A stretch of DNA of 23,896 bases. It comes from a virus. The stretch is from the IMG/VR virus record IMGVR_UViG_3300025886_000163, positions 1 to 23,896 of that record. One strand, given 5' to 3'. The notes under the pieces were generated by a model. The model had not been told where the DNA came from. It ran no database searches and was given only the letters and a program-made list of their open reading frames with translations. Made by a program: the position numbers and the translations under genes. Shown piece after piece: positions 5,907-16,800 of this stretch. Every line of letters begins with the position of its first letter. Position 1 is the first letter of the stretch.

Positions 5907-8900
5907 TATGTTGCCAGTGCGATTACTCTTAAATCTTTTATTCTTATAGGTTCAGCTGCATTTGTTCCCTGTCCAACTATCTTAATCGCAAACGCAATAA
6001 ACTCTGGTAGTGGTTCTCCAATACCATCATCTGTTACACCAGCAGTGTATAAGTATTGTTGGAAGTCACCATCATCTAATGATGAAGGTGTTGTTGCATC
6101 TGTAGTCCCTGTTGTATTAAAAAACTCATAACTTATTTCTTCAAAATCATCAGCAGAGTCAGACCTTAGTATTTTAAATAATACTTTAATCTCTGAACTT
6201 GAATGTCTATGACCAGCAAAGAAAACCTTTAACGCAGTAGCAGGATTTTCTAATGCAACTTTTTTAGTAATGTATATAAATGAATTTTGGTCACCATCTG
6301 GTTCTGTTGATGGATTATATTCTGTAGTGGGATAAACATCTGAAGAACTATCTACATTATCTAATCTATTTGCAACTGATATAATAGAAGCTCTTTCTAA
6401 ATCTACAACTGGTGAAAGATTACTTCTTGTTGTATCTAACACTATGTCAAGAAAGAAAGATTTTGCACCACCAAGTTCGTTTGTTTCATTTATAGAAGAT
6501 GCTATTAATCTTGATGAAGTAAATCTAAAATTTTCATTTAGTGGTATAACTGTTGAACTTGTATCAGTAGAGAAAGAACTCTCTGAACCAGCTGGACTTG
6601 TACCACTTGTTGTTTTTATACTTGAAGTTATAGTTGTATCTGGTATTTCTAATGTGCTTACTAAACCTTTCATTAATTCCATTCTATAGTTTTCTGTTGC
6701 AAACACACTTACATCACCAACCTCTGCACTTGTAGTTGCACCTGTTATTGTTGGTGCAGTTGTTAAACTAATAGTATAACTGTCCATCTCTATATTTGCA
6801 AGAGCAGTGTGTGTCTTATTAATTTGGTCTAATGGTGTTCCAAGTATTTGATAAAATTCAACTGTAACATCATCTGCGTGTGCAGCTGCAGTTGTTCCAT
6901 CTATACCTCTTGTGATACTTGATAATGCAGTTCCAGAAATAGTACCAAACATAATTTCATTACCTACCTTCACATAACATCTTGAACTTAGATTACTAGC
7001 AACAAACCCTGTTCCAGAAGTTAATGTTAATGATGTTGCAGTAGCAGTAATCGCACCATCTAGTGTTGTTTCTATTCCAGACTTCGCACCTGTAATTGTA
7101 ACATTGTTTGATGTGGAATACATGCCGTGGTCTGGGTGTTTAACTTTTACAACAGTAGAAGTAGTTTCTAAAGTTAATGGGTTGGACTGAAGTCTTCTTC
7201 CATAAACTTCTGTTGAACCATCTTCAGCAGTTGTTTCATCACCTATGTTATCATTTGTTAATGATACTTGTCCAGATGTTGGACTAAACTCTGCACGATA
7301 TAAAGTAAATTTCATATCTTCAGCTTGTATCGCATTCCAAGTTCTATTATTCTGTGATTTAAATAATACTCCAAGATGTGGTTGTTCTGAAACTAATCTT
7401 GAACCACCTACATCTAATTGACCCATTTCAGAAATCCAAACTTTGTAAAATAAACTATCTGTTAAAGTAACAAAACAATATTCAACACCTTGACTAAGAT
7501 ATATTGGTGAATCAAAAGTGAATGTCGTTGCAACTGAAGCATCATCTGATAAATTAATATCAGCTGGTTCTAATACCTTTCTACCAAATGGTAAAACTCT
7601 AGGGCCAGGATAACCATTAACAACTTCTCGTATTTCAACTCTAAGAGGTAAGTTTTCGTCTTTTGCTTGAACATATAAATCAATCTTCGTAATAAAACAA
7701 CCACCTTCCTCATTAACTATAAATGTCTGTGCAAGTGGGTCACCAGTACCATTCCACACTGGTGGTGGTGGATTAGCTCTAAAAACAGAACTTGTAAGAG
7801 TTCTATTTTCCGAAACATTTTCTTGTGTTAATATTCCATTTCTTGTTGCAACAATAGTTTCTTGCTCTACCTCTAGTGTTCCCTTTGCAAAATAAATTGC
7901 GTCTGCAAAAGTCTTTGGTGCTACACTTCTATCGTTTGTGGCACTTGATGTAACTCTAAATGCTACTTCTCCAGTTTTAAATTTTGGATTTGATTCTTGG
8001 CCAGGAAACTTGTAATCTGGTATTGCAAATGTTCCCTCTAACTTACCAGCTGCAGACGTAACTAAAGCACTACCTGCTGAAACTGATGTAGCTCCTGTTG
8101 TTGTATATGTAGTAGACAACGGTGTGACAAATGAATTTACATCTTGTCCATCAAAGAAAACATAAACTCTAGTTTTAGGTTTAAATCCTGTACCAGTAAA
8201 TGTTATATTTCTTGGTCTAACAAATGGTATCAATGACCTGTTAATAACTTTTGTACCTAATGACTCTTCTGTAACATTTTCAACAACAGTTGTTTGTAAT
8301 CCAGTTCTACTTTGGTCAGTTCTTGTATCTGTGGTTGTTCCTAAAGTTCTAGTTCTAACATTAGCTGTCATTCCAATGCCGCCTCCACCTGAGAATCTTA
8401 CTGTATTTCTTGTTGTAGAACCACTCCAAGTTGTTTCCCATGCATTCCAAACTGTTCCTATTGCGTTCCTATTTGCACTCAACACAGAATCAAAATTACC
8501 TTCAACATTTACAATAACATCTGGAGCAACTTCAGTTTCAAACCATTCATCTCCAGAAGGAGATAATTCTACTTGTCCAGCAAAACTTGCAACAAGAAAT
8601 GGTTGAACATTTTCAACTTTAGTTGCATAAGGTTGTTCTGTTAAGGTTGTTGATGTATAAGGTAGTGTGAGTATATCACCAGTTTTTTGATAACCAGCAC
8701 TAAGTCTAGTTGCATCTGTTGTATTTACTTCTGATAAAGTTGTATTTCTTAAAACACATTTAGGTCTAAGTTCTTTTTGAACCATATCAATTGCACATTT
8801 GTAATCTTTATTAGGTGTATTTCCTAATCTATGTCCAGCAAAATTATCTACAACAAACCCAGATTTAAATCTGTTTAGTCCGTTTGCATCTTGTATTTCA

Positions 8901-11900
8901 AATGACTCTGCATCTCTTTCTAATAAACTCAATGCAGTAGAAAACTCAAGATTTTCTATTCTATCTTGCAATCTTCCAATATCTCTCATAGTAAATCTTT
9001 GAGTTTTTAATCTTTCAAGAGTAACATCTTCTGGTGTAAATGTATAAGCTGGTATAGACAGTGTTGCTAATTTCATTGTGTTGTCTAAATCTTTTGGTTC
9101 AACTGGGTCTTCAGCAGACTGTCCTTCTACCAATCTAAAATCACCATCAGGTGTTAAAAATAATGATGCTCTTTTACTTAGAAAAAACTCAAAGTCTGCT
9201 TGTATAAAACTATCTGGTTGAGGACTGTCGACAACAACAGCACCTGTTCCATCAAATTGTCTTTGGAAGAAATCAAATGATTCTCCTGTAATTTCATCTA
9301 TGGCTGCAAGTGTTGATGATGCACCAGTTATGTTTTCACAGGTTGGTCTAAAATCTATACAGTCAGCAAGAGGAAACTCTCCACTTGGTTCTGGGTCATC
9401 TGGGTCAACTCTTGTTGCAGTGTATGTTGGAATATTATCATAGTCCATTTGTCCACCAACATTCGAATAAGAATCTACAGAAAAGAACTCTCCAGCACTA
9501 TGTGCAAAGAAATCATAAACAACTAACAGTCGTCCTCTAGGTGCAGTTGCAGTTTTCTTTCTCACTAATCTTGAAATGTCATAGAAGTTATCTCTTTGTC
9601 CAGTATCTAATGTAAAGTTACTGGTAATTACTTTACTTCCAGCAGTTACAGCACTTATGGTTGCAGTCGCACCAGAAGATGTTCCAGTGATTGTGTCAGA
9701 GGTTGTAAAGTCTGTTGCACCAAAACCATTTGTTAACACATATGACATAGGAGATGTTGTATCAATAATTCTGGCAACTGCACCAGATGATGAACCTGTA
9801 ATTTGTTCACCTCTAGTAAATGTTCCTGTGATTGTTCCAATAGTTAACTCTGGTGTTGTTGCATCTGAACTGGTATCTTCTGAATCAAACACACCCACTA
9901 CTTTAAATGCATCTGCACGACCTAAAGATATTTGTTCGTCTGTTGGTCTTGTACCAAATGCGTGAGTAGCACCTACATCAACTTTTAATTGTTTACATAA
10001 TTGTGTTGTCTTAACTTTAGAAGCAACACTTGTCTTTAATATTGTACCTATAAATTTAACTTTTGCACCAGAACCTAATATACTATTATCGGTTACTGTT
10101 AGTGTAGCTGTTCCAGTTCCAGATGTTTTACCAGATACAGAAACTATATCACCTTGACTACCAGTACCATCACCAGCAGTTAGAATAGACATAGTGTAAT
10201 CTTTTTCTGCAAACCCAACAAAGGTTTCGTTACTTCCAGCAGTGAATGATACCACACCACCAGTTGTAGTTGTTCCAACGAACTGTCTACGAACTGTTAT
10301 CTGTGAGTCACTTGCGTTATTGTTATCAGTTGTAAGTAATGTTTTAATTACTGGTTTTGGTAATTTAAATAATGAAACATTTTTTTCTGGACTTGTAAGT
10401 GTTGCAGTCTTGATATCTTCTCTTGCAATGTTACCAGTTGCATCTTCTAATTGGACATCATCATTAGCATTATTACTATTTGCATCTGTACCATTTAAAA
10501 CAACTTTACCACTTAAACCAGCAGTTGTTTGTAAAACTAAATCAGCAGTAAAATCTTGTCCACTATCTGAGTCGTCCATGAATATTTGTCTTGCATCTGC
10601 GAAAGAATGTGTAACTATATCTGATACTGTTAAGTCAGCATTAGCTGCATTCTCTATAATTAATCCAGTTTCAGCAGAGTCAGATGCAATTAACTTTTCA
10701 CCAGAACTAAATGTTCCAACCACTTGTGTAAGAACAAGTTGCGTTCCAGAAGTTAATGAACCAAAAACAAATCCAGTTGCACCAGATGTATTACCTGTAA
10801 TTTTCACACCACCGTTTGTTCTACTTGCAATTAGTGTTGGACTTGGTATATCGTTTAAAGTTAAATATGTAAATGGTCTAATATCAAATAAGAATAATTT
10901 GTAAACTGCGTCTGTATTACCAGCTGTTCCAGAATCATGTTGTATTGTTCTTGCTCTTGCAACACCAACTTGATTACCAGAAGCACTTCCTCTTGTAACA
11001 GTTTCTTTGTCAAATAAACTTAAAGTATTATATGCAGTTGTTTCACCACTGACTGCACCTATATCTGGTGTGCTGTATAAATTTGTAATTTTTGTAAAGT
11101 TACCTACTTCAAATGTTGTAACACCAGCATTAACTGTAGCAAAATCTCTTGCTTTATTTACATCTATAATACTATTAGCAACTTTTTCAATTTCATATCC
11201 CTTTACATAAGCTTTACCAGAAGTTACTGAAAGTGCAAGTAAACTATCTGATGCAGTATTACCATCATCTGTTGTTGCACCAGATGAATATACTCCAGTA
11301 AAAGTTTTATTTCTTAAAGTATTAGTTACAGACTCTCTCATATCAAACTGAAAAGGTCTTGTTGTATAATCACCAGATTCATCAAATGTTCTTCGTGCAA
11401 GTGTGTCACCAAGAATAGAGTAATCTGTAAATCTTGCATTATAATCTACGTTACCATTCCTAACTCTAACTATTTCAATGAAAGATGAGTCAGCAACTGA
11501 ACTTTCTGCAAGACTTGTAAGTGTTAATTCTATTTTTAATCTATGAGCACCTTTGGCTGCATAGTTTGGTGAACCTGTTGCATTATCTGTAAGTGAACTA
11601 TCTGATTCTGGAGTAACTAGTGTTTCTGTTATACTCAAACCAACTCTCGCATTTGCAACATCACTTGTAGCATCAATCACATGAGTTTGTTCTGCAACTC
11701 TTACAAATTGTCCTCTAACATAATAGATACCATTTTCTATTTTTGCAGATGTTCCTGTTTGAGCTGCTGTTGTATGCGTGGTTGCAGATGCAACATTTGT
11801 TGCGTATGTTGTAGTGTGTGTTACTGAAGCATCTGCTATAATATTTTCTGAATTACTGAAAGTTGTTGTTTCGTTATCTGTTCCTGCTTCAGTATATTGA

Positions 11901-12286
11901 ATATAAAGTCTAGGTTGTGTTGTAGATGTTCCTGCTTCAACTCCAATAACTCTTGCTTTAACACCAGAGGTTGCACCTGTTATGGTGACAGGAGTTGTAG
12001 TATTTAAATACTGTGCAACGACTACATCTTCTCCACCAAATGTAGATGCAAGTTGTATCGAAGTGTATGCGTCTGAAATAGATACTTGGCCTGGTATAAT
12101 AACTGTGCCATCTTTGAATACATTTTGTCCATGTCTTTCAATTTGATTTTGTAGTATAGACTGGAGTTGTGTTAACTCTCTAGCCTGAACTGCAAAGCCA
12201 GGTCTGAAAAGAACTCTGTGAAAATTATCGGTGGTATCAAAGTCGTCATAATAAGGTGCGACATTTAAGTCAGTTTTCTGTGCCAT
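5906..12286 (-). CDS. giant DUF4815-type baseplate / tail structural protein (2126 aa)
   Basis: The N-terminus is the DUF4815 signature of marine T4-like phages: LNVAPYYDDFD, FHRVLFRPGFAVQARELTQL (22-41), LQNQIERHGQNVF and GTVIIPGQ. Later conserved blocks are YVRGQFVRV (189-197), LVVYDFFAHSAGEFFSVDSY (921-940), FPLADCIDFRP (971-981), a block around 1352-1383 (PFVRPRNITFTGTGFKPKTR), DPLAQTFIVNEEGGCFITKI (1516-1535) and KVKHPDHGMYSTSNNVTI (1714-1731). The C-terminal FAGHRHSSSEIKVLFKIL is family-like too. Strand-rich inserts at 494-547 and 821-880 repeat an ITGxTSGATA element, and 595-620 holds one DGTD-like unit. Homologues are usually annotated only as virion structural proteins; the gene stands where T4 has genes 9 and 10, so an outer-baseplate, fibre-attachment role is inferred. 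It overlaps the next gene by one base (TAATG). Confidence 0.8.
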   Translation of the reverse strand: MAQKTDLNVAPYYDDFDTTDNFHRVLFRPGFAVQARELTQLQSILQNQIERHGQNVFKDGTVIIPGQVSISDAYTSIQLASTFGGEDVVVAQYLNTTTPVTITGATSGVKARVIGVEAGTSTTQPRLYIQYTEAGTDNETTTFSNSENIIADASVTHTTTYATNVASATTHTTAAQTGTSAKIENGIYYVRGQFVRVAEQTHVIDATSDVANARVGLSITETLVTPESDSSLTDNATGSPNYAAKGAHRLKIELTLTSLAESSVADSSFIEIVRVRNGNVDYNARFTDYSILGDTLARRTFDESGDYTTRPFQFDMRESVTNTLRNKTFTGVYSSGATTDDGNTASDSLLALSVTSGKAYVKGYEIEKVANSIIDVNKARDFATVNAGVTTFEVGNFTKITNLYSTPDIGAVSGETTAYNTLSLFDKETVTRGSASGNQVGVARARTIQHDSGTAGNTDAVYKLFLFDIRPFTYLTLNDIPSPTLIASRTNGGVKITGNTSGATGFVFGSLTSGTQLVLTQVVGTFSSGEKLIASDSAETGLIIENAANADLTVSDIVTHSFADARQIFMDDSDSGQDFTADLVLQTTAGLSGKVVLNGTDANSNNANDDVQLEDATGNIAREDIKTATLTSPEKNVSLFKLPKPVIKTLLTTDNNNASDSQITVRRQFVGTTTTGGVVSFTAGSNETFVGFAEKDYTMSILTAGDGTGSQGDIVSVSGKTSGTGTATLTVTDNSILGSGAKVKFIGTILKTSVASKVKTTQLCKQLKVDVGATHAFGTRPTDEQISLGRADAFKVVGVFDSEDTSSDATTPELTIGTITGTFTRGEQITGSSSGAVARIIDTTSPMSYVLTNGFGATDFTTSDTITGTSSGATATISAVTAGSKVITSNFTLDTGQRDNFYDISRLVRKKTATAPRGRLLVVYDFFAHSAGEFFSVDSYSNVGGQMDYDNIPTYTATRVDPDDPEPSGEFPLADCIDFRPTCENITGASSTLAAIDEITGESFDFFQRQFDGTGAVVVDSPQPDSFIQADFEFFLSKRASLFLTPDGDFRLVEGQSAEDPVEPKDLDNTMKLATLSIPAYTFTPEDVTLERLKTQRFTMRDIGRLQDRIENLEFSTALSLLERDAESFEIQDANGLNRFKSGFVVDNFAGHRLGNTPNKDYKCAIDMVQKELRPKCVLRNTTLSEVNTTDATRLSAGYQKTGDILTLPYTSTTLTEQPYATKVENVQPFLVASFAGQVELSPSGDEWFETEVAPDVIVNVEGNFDSVLSANRNAIGTVWNAWETTWSGSTTRNTVRFSGGGGIGMTANVRTRTLGTTTDTRTDQSRTGLQTTVVENVTEESLGTKVINRSLIPFVRPRNITFTGTGFKPKTRVYVFFDGQDVNSFVTPLSTTYTTTGATSVSAGSALVTSAAGKLEGTFAIPDYKFPGQESNPKFKTGEVAFRVTSSATNDRSVAPKTFADAIYFAKGTLEVEQETIVATRNGILTQENVSENRTLTSSVFRANPPPPVWNGTGDPLAQTFIVNEEGGCFITKIDLYVQAKDENLPLRVEIREVVNGYPGPRVLPFGRKVLEPADINLSDDASVATTFTFDSPIYLSQGVEYCFVTLTDSLFYKVWISEMGQLDVGGSRLVSEQPHLGVLFKSQNNRTWNAIQAEDMKFTLYRAEFSPTSGQVSLTNDNIGDETTAEDGSTEVYGRRLQSNPLTLETTSTVVKVKHPDHGMYSTSNNVTITGAKSGIETTLDGAITATATSLTLTSGTGFVASNLSSRCYVKVGNEIMFGTISGTALSSITRGIDGTTAAAHADDVTVEFYQILGTPLDQINKTHTALANIEMDSYTISLTTAPTITGATTSAEVGDVSVFATENYRMELMKGLVSTLEIPDTTITSSIKTTSGTSPAGSESSFSTDTSSTVIPLNENFRFTSSRLIASSINETNELGGAKSFFLDIVLDTTRSNLSPVVDLERASIISVANRLDNVDSSSDVYPTTEYNPSTEPDGDQNSFIYITKKVALENPATALKVFFAGHRHSSSEIKVLFKILRSDSADDFEEISYEFFNTTGTTDATTPSSLDDGDFQQYLYTAGVTDDGIGEPLPEFIAFAIKIVGQGTNAAEPIRIKDLRVIALAT

Positions 12287-12288
12287 AT

Positions 12289-13788
12289 TTAAAACTCAAT
12301 TATAAGTTTGATGTCTTCTGTTTGGTCAGAAGCTCTTTGGATTGGTTTTCTATTTTCTATGTAAACTATATCTCCACTGTCTGGGTCTAGCTCAGGATTT
12401 GCATATCCAGCAGTAAATACTGCTGTATTATTATTTGCAAGGGTTACTGTTTCTGAACTTGTTGTTTGAGGTGTTCCAGTTGCACTAGAAGTTGCACCTG
12501 TGATTAAGTTTGCACCACTGAAAGCAACAAATGCACCTGTAGTAGAGTTTGTTCCATAGTCACCAAATCGTTCTTGTTGGTAGTAAAGTATTTTATTTGA
12601 ACTATCGTACTCTACAACTTTACCACACGCACCAGTAGATGCTTGTGATATTTTTTCGTCTACATCAAATGTACCACTCGCAGTTGCGAACTTGACTGCA
12701 TAGGTTTGTCTTGCTGTAGTAGCACTTGCAACAGTTGATGTTCCAAATGCGTTTGGATTAACAACTAATCCTACTTCTCTAAAATCGTTTGCAACTGAAA
12801 AATCATCACCCTCTGCTTCTGTGATTGTTGTTGCAGTCATTACATAGTGTCCACCTAATTCATCTATTGCAGTAAAACCATGTCCACCCTTTGGGCCTAT
12901 GATAACCGTAACCTCACCACCTGTTCCACTACCTAATGTGGTAGATGATGAGAGAGAACTATCTGAGAAAATATAATCTGAACCTAGATTGACTGTTGCG
13001 AATGTGTATCCAGCACCAGCACTATGAATTGTTGTGTCTGTACCAGCAGTCAAACCAAAAGATTGTATTGCACCACCTGAAACCGTAATACGAACTATAG
13101 CACCAGATGATGTCCCTTGATTTGTTCCATCTCCATAGACAGCCGCATAGTAAGTTCCATCTGTATAACCTGAACCAGCAGTAACAGAAAGACTTTCTAT
13201 TGCACCATCTGTTGCAGCTGCAGTCACAGTCGAATCATCAAAGACTGGAACATAATCTGTTGTTACATATTTTGCAGCTTGTGACGCAGTAATTTTGTAC
13301 ATATACTTAAGAACATAACCACCAAGTGAGAATACTGATGTGGACTCTGATGTGGGTTCTGTACCACTATATGCAGTTCCACCGTTATTGTCAAGCACTT
13401 TATATACTCTAAAATCTGATGTTACGAAGAAGAATGTAGAGTCAAATAGATTAGACGCACCACTTGTAGCAGTGTTTGATGAACTGATATTGTCTTTGTA
13501 CATATCAAAGACTGTGGTGTTTGACCAGTTTCTTCTTGGTATTGCATAAGCAATATCAGAAGATGTAACCTTCTTTGCACCTAACATTGAGTCCCAGTTA
13601 TAAAATTCTCTGGATACACTGTCTGCTGGTGTGGAAGGTGAACTGTCACTTCCTCCAGTTGTACCTGTGGTAAATGGTGTGGCCTTTCCTAAGAAAAGGT
13701 AGTAGACATCTGCTGATGCCTCTGAAAAAGACTCATAAAAGTTTCTTGCGTTATGTTGTCTGAATTTTTCTGTAATGATTGCTGACAT
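12289..13788 (-). CDS. 8: baseplate wedge subunit gp8
   Basis: This 499-aa protein matches the gp8 wedge family of marine T4-like phages. It opens with the typical MSAIITEKFRQHNARNFYES, followed by YYLFLGKATPF (29-39), NWDSMLGAKKVTSSDIAYAI (64-83) and FDMYKDN. The middle has VFSLGGYVLKYMYKI (152-166) and repeated glycine-rich turns of the VTAGSGYTDGTY type (202-213). The C-terminus carries the strong family signature ENRKPIQRASDQTEDIKLII (478-497). Residues 375-445 hold a strand module (ISQASTGACGKVV ... ITGATSSATG) also seen in its neighbours. T4 gp8 is 334 aa, so this is the long marine form. The start follows AAGGAT, and the DUF4815 gene begins two bases after its stop. In T4, gp8 is an outer wedge component. 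Confidence 0.85.
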   Translation of the reverse strand: MSAIITEKFRQHNARNFYESFSEASADVYYLFLGKATPFTTGTTGGSDSSPSTPADSVSREFYNWDSMLGAKKVTSSDIAYAIPRRNWSNTTVFDMYKDNISSSNTATSGASNLFDSTFFFVTSDFRVYKVLDNNGGTAYSGTEPTSESTSVFSLGGYVLKYMYKITASQAAKYVTTDYVPVFDDSTVTAAATDGAIESLSVTAGSGYTDGTYYAAVYGDGTNQGTSSGAIVRITVSGGAIQSFGLTAGTDTTIHSAGAGYTFATVNLGSDYIFSDSSLSSSTTLGSGTGGEVTVIIGPKGGHGFTAIDELGGHYVMTATTITEAEGDDFSVANDFREVGLVVNPNAFGTSTVASATTARQTYAVKFATASGTFDVDEKISQASTGACGKVVEYDSSNKILYYQQERFGDYGTNSTTGAFVAFSGANLITGATSSATGTPQTTSSETVTLANNNTAVFTAGYANPELDPDSGDIVYIENRKPIQRASDQTEDIKLIIEF

Positions 13789-13806
13789 TCTTTAATCCTT
13801 TTGAAT

Positions 13807-13814
13807 TATTTATA
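13807..13814 (-). promoter_or_regulatory. T4-type late promoter box before gp8
   Basis: This is an exact TATAAATA on the minus strand, in the 33-base gap between the gp7-like stop and gp8. It lies 6 nt before the Shine-Dalgarno AAGGA (13796-13800) and 18 nt before the gp8 ATG. The 14-base context is identical to that of the gp25 box. Confidence 0.75.
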
Positions 13815-13821
13815 CAACTTG

Positions 13822-16800
13822 TTACGGTGTTATACCAGTTGCACCCTCTAAATCTAAATTATCCCCACTTGTTTCTTCTAGTAAGAAACCATTTGAGGAA
13901 TCGTTTGTGTCTGTTCCATCTTCAAGTGCAATGTCACCAGTATCTCTAGTTGTAATAACAGATGAATGTGTTACTGGGTCATAACCACTACTTGTACTAT
14001 TTAGTGTGAAATTACTTAGTGGTATTGAACCAACACTTGGAAATACATTTGATGTTTCCATCAAGAATACTCTTGGGTTCTGGAGTATTTCATCTTCGTC
14101 AAGTTGTGATAGTAGTTTGAAACCAGCATCTGAACTAGAACTGTCTGTTCCATTTAATATAATAACATCACCAGCATCTTGACCTGTACCATCTTCTAAT
14201 AAGAAACCATCATCAATATCATCATCTCTTGTAAGAGAACTTTCTATTGCAAGGTGGTCTTGTCCACCTACTTGTGTTCCACTTTCTAGTAATATAGCTT
14301 CTAATAATGAGTTTGTTGAATAATCTTCCACAACTAAACTTCCTGATTCTGCTTCTAATGAAATACCATCTGCCTCTTCTCCATGAGCCTGACTTGATTC
14401 TGTCTGTCCATTGTCCCTATATTTTGTTTTATATTTTGTTTCTTCTTCTAACTCTACAAAGAACTCACTATCTTCTAGTGCGATAGGTGACTCTCCACCC
14501 TCTACTGAAATATGATGTTTAAATTCTAAATGATTAATGTCAAAGTTATTCTCTATAATAATCTTATCTCTTCTCAAGAACTCTGCAAATGTAAAACTAC
14601 CTATCTGACTTAATTGAACTGCACTACTTCTATTATCCTCTACGATTATCTTCTCACCAGCATTTTGTCTTGCCTGTCCAATCTGCACAACATAAGAATC
14701 TTCTGTGATTAATCTTGCAGTGTCAATATCATGTGAGTCTTCCATATTAATATTATCACCAGCATTAGAACCATCTGCATCTGTTCCATCTAATACAATG
14801 AAACCAAAACTCTCTGGAGCTTGTGTTGCGTTTAGTACAAGGTTGTCTGATACGAGAGGTGATGTTCCTTCCTCTGCAAGAAATAAATCTCCAGAGTCAT
14901 CTTCATTAAGAAGATTGTTAGATTCTAAATCAGTGTTACCAAAATCTTCTAGTCCTAGTACCAATCCATTCTCTAACTGAATACCAGTCACATCTTCAAA
15001 CTCAAATGTGTTTGTTGCAATGTGTGTTAATAGGTTTCTACTTTGTCTAACTGTTGGTTTGACACTTAATTTAACAACGTGTTCTTTCGCAAGTGTTTTC
15101 TCATTTAATCCACCCACACCATTATGAGCACTCTCTGACTTCATTACTCCACCAGCAACTTCATTGTCTACTACTGTTCCCTCAAAGAGTATGTCATCAC
15201 CTTGTTTAATGAAACCATCTTCTAGTGCAAACAGATTACCACTCTCATCAAGTATGTTATCGTATTCATCTGTGATTGAACCAGCTTCAACATCTAACTT
15301 ACCACCCTCATCATTGAACCCATCACTTGAGTTTAGAACTAAGTATGCAACATCATAATCATATCCATCTGGTTGAGAACCACTCTCTAATAATATTGAA
15401 ATATTACTTGGTGTATTAGATGCAGCTACTGATGATGAACCATCAAGGATTAAATTATCTCCAGCAACGTGTCCTGTTTCGTAAATGATTTTATCATCTC
15501 TATGCGTAATACCAGAGTTGTCTGCTTTTAATCTCATTCCAAAAACTTGTTCAAAGATATTCTCAAGAGCAGATGCAAGGATTGGTGAGAACTTCTCTTC
15601 GTAGCCAGGTACTTCAGAACCAGCAGTTTTAATACCAGCATTAAGTGCAGTTGCAATTGTCACTTTACCAAATGGTGCAAATCCAGCAGGGTGTACTGCT
15701 TTCTTTAATTCATTTAGATAAGAAGTTAATGACGCACCAATTTGAACTTCGTATGAATAGTCTTGATAGAAATAAGAATCTTGTATTCTAATTAAATCTT
15801 CACCGATAATACTTTCGATACCTTCATAACTTCCAACTGATGTTGAAATAGTATCTACAACTGTTGTTCCTTTTGCAATGTCAGCTTTAATAATTGTACC
15901 AGACGCACCACTCGAATCAGTTATTGTAACATTCTTTTTAGAAAAGTCAATACCACTTTCGTGTATGATATCTGAACCAACATCTATACCAGATGCAGAT
16001 TGGTCATAAACCATATTACCATTACCAGTTTCATCTGGGAATAATAATGAACCCATTGCATCTGTTCCATCTGAGTCTGTTCCATTTAATATAAGTAAAT
16101 TACCAAACTCTTCTGTAGATACTCTATCGTTCTCATCTCCACTATTACCAGCTTCAATCACTAGGTAACTAGAGTTAGGATTATTCTCTCTGTATCTGTT
16201 AAGTAATAGTTTACTATTTGCGTGTTGTACTTGTTCGTTGTGATTACCTTCTAAAAGTATTTCACCACTGTTATCTTCTTGTATAATATTTCCAATAGAA
16301 GTAAAAGGTATTGTTCCTTCTTCTATTGTAATATTGTATGTCTGTTTACTTTCACCATCTAATAAAATAGAACCACCAGTTTCAAGTAGTATACCCTCAC
16401 CATCATCAAAGTCTAATTCATCTTCAAGTAAAATACCTTGAGGTTCTAAAATAGTTGTACCAGCCTCTAATGCAATCTCTTCGTTGAAAGTTCCTTCTTG
16501 TTCCTGTACCGTTCTGATTACATCTTCAAATGTTGTGTCAAGAACTTTCGTGTTGGTGTCAAAACCTTTAACTACACCAGTGTGAGTTGTTAAAGTATTA
16601 GTTGCAGAGAATGTTCCTGTAACGTCTTTAAGAATAAAGTGAGCTCGTAGTTCTATCTCTGGAGGATTATTACTTAAGTAATTAAAACCTGTATTGTTTA
16701 CATTGATAGATTTTGCAGAACCAATATCATTTGTTAATGCAGTAAGAGCTGCACCTGTACCACCTGTACTTGTAATTGTAACAGTTGGTAAATCTGAATT

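Noticed and set aside
10242-10904. 220-codon open frame on the plus strand
   Set aside because: It lies wholly inside the DUF4815 gene in antisense. Its product is a low-complexity shadow rich in Val, Leu, Ser and Pro with no motif, and it has no promoter or ribosome site.
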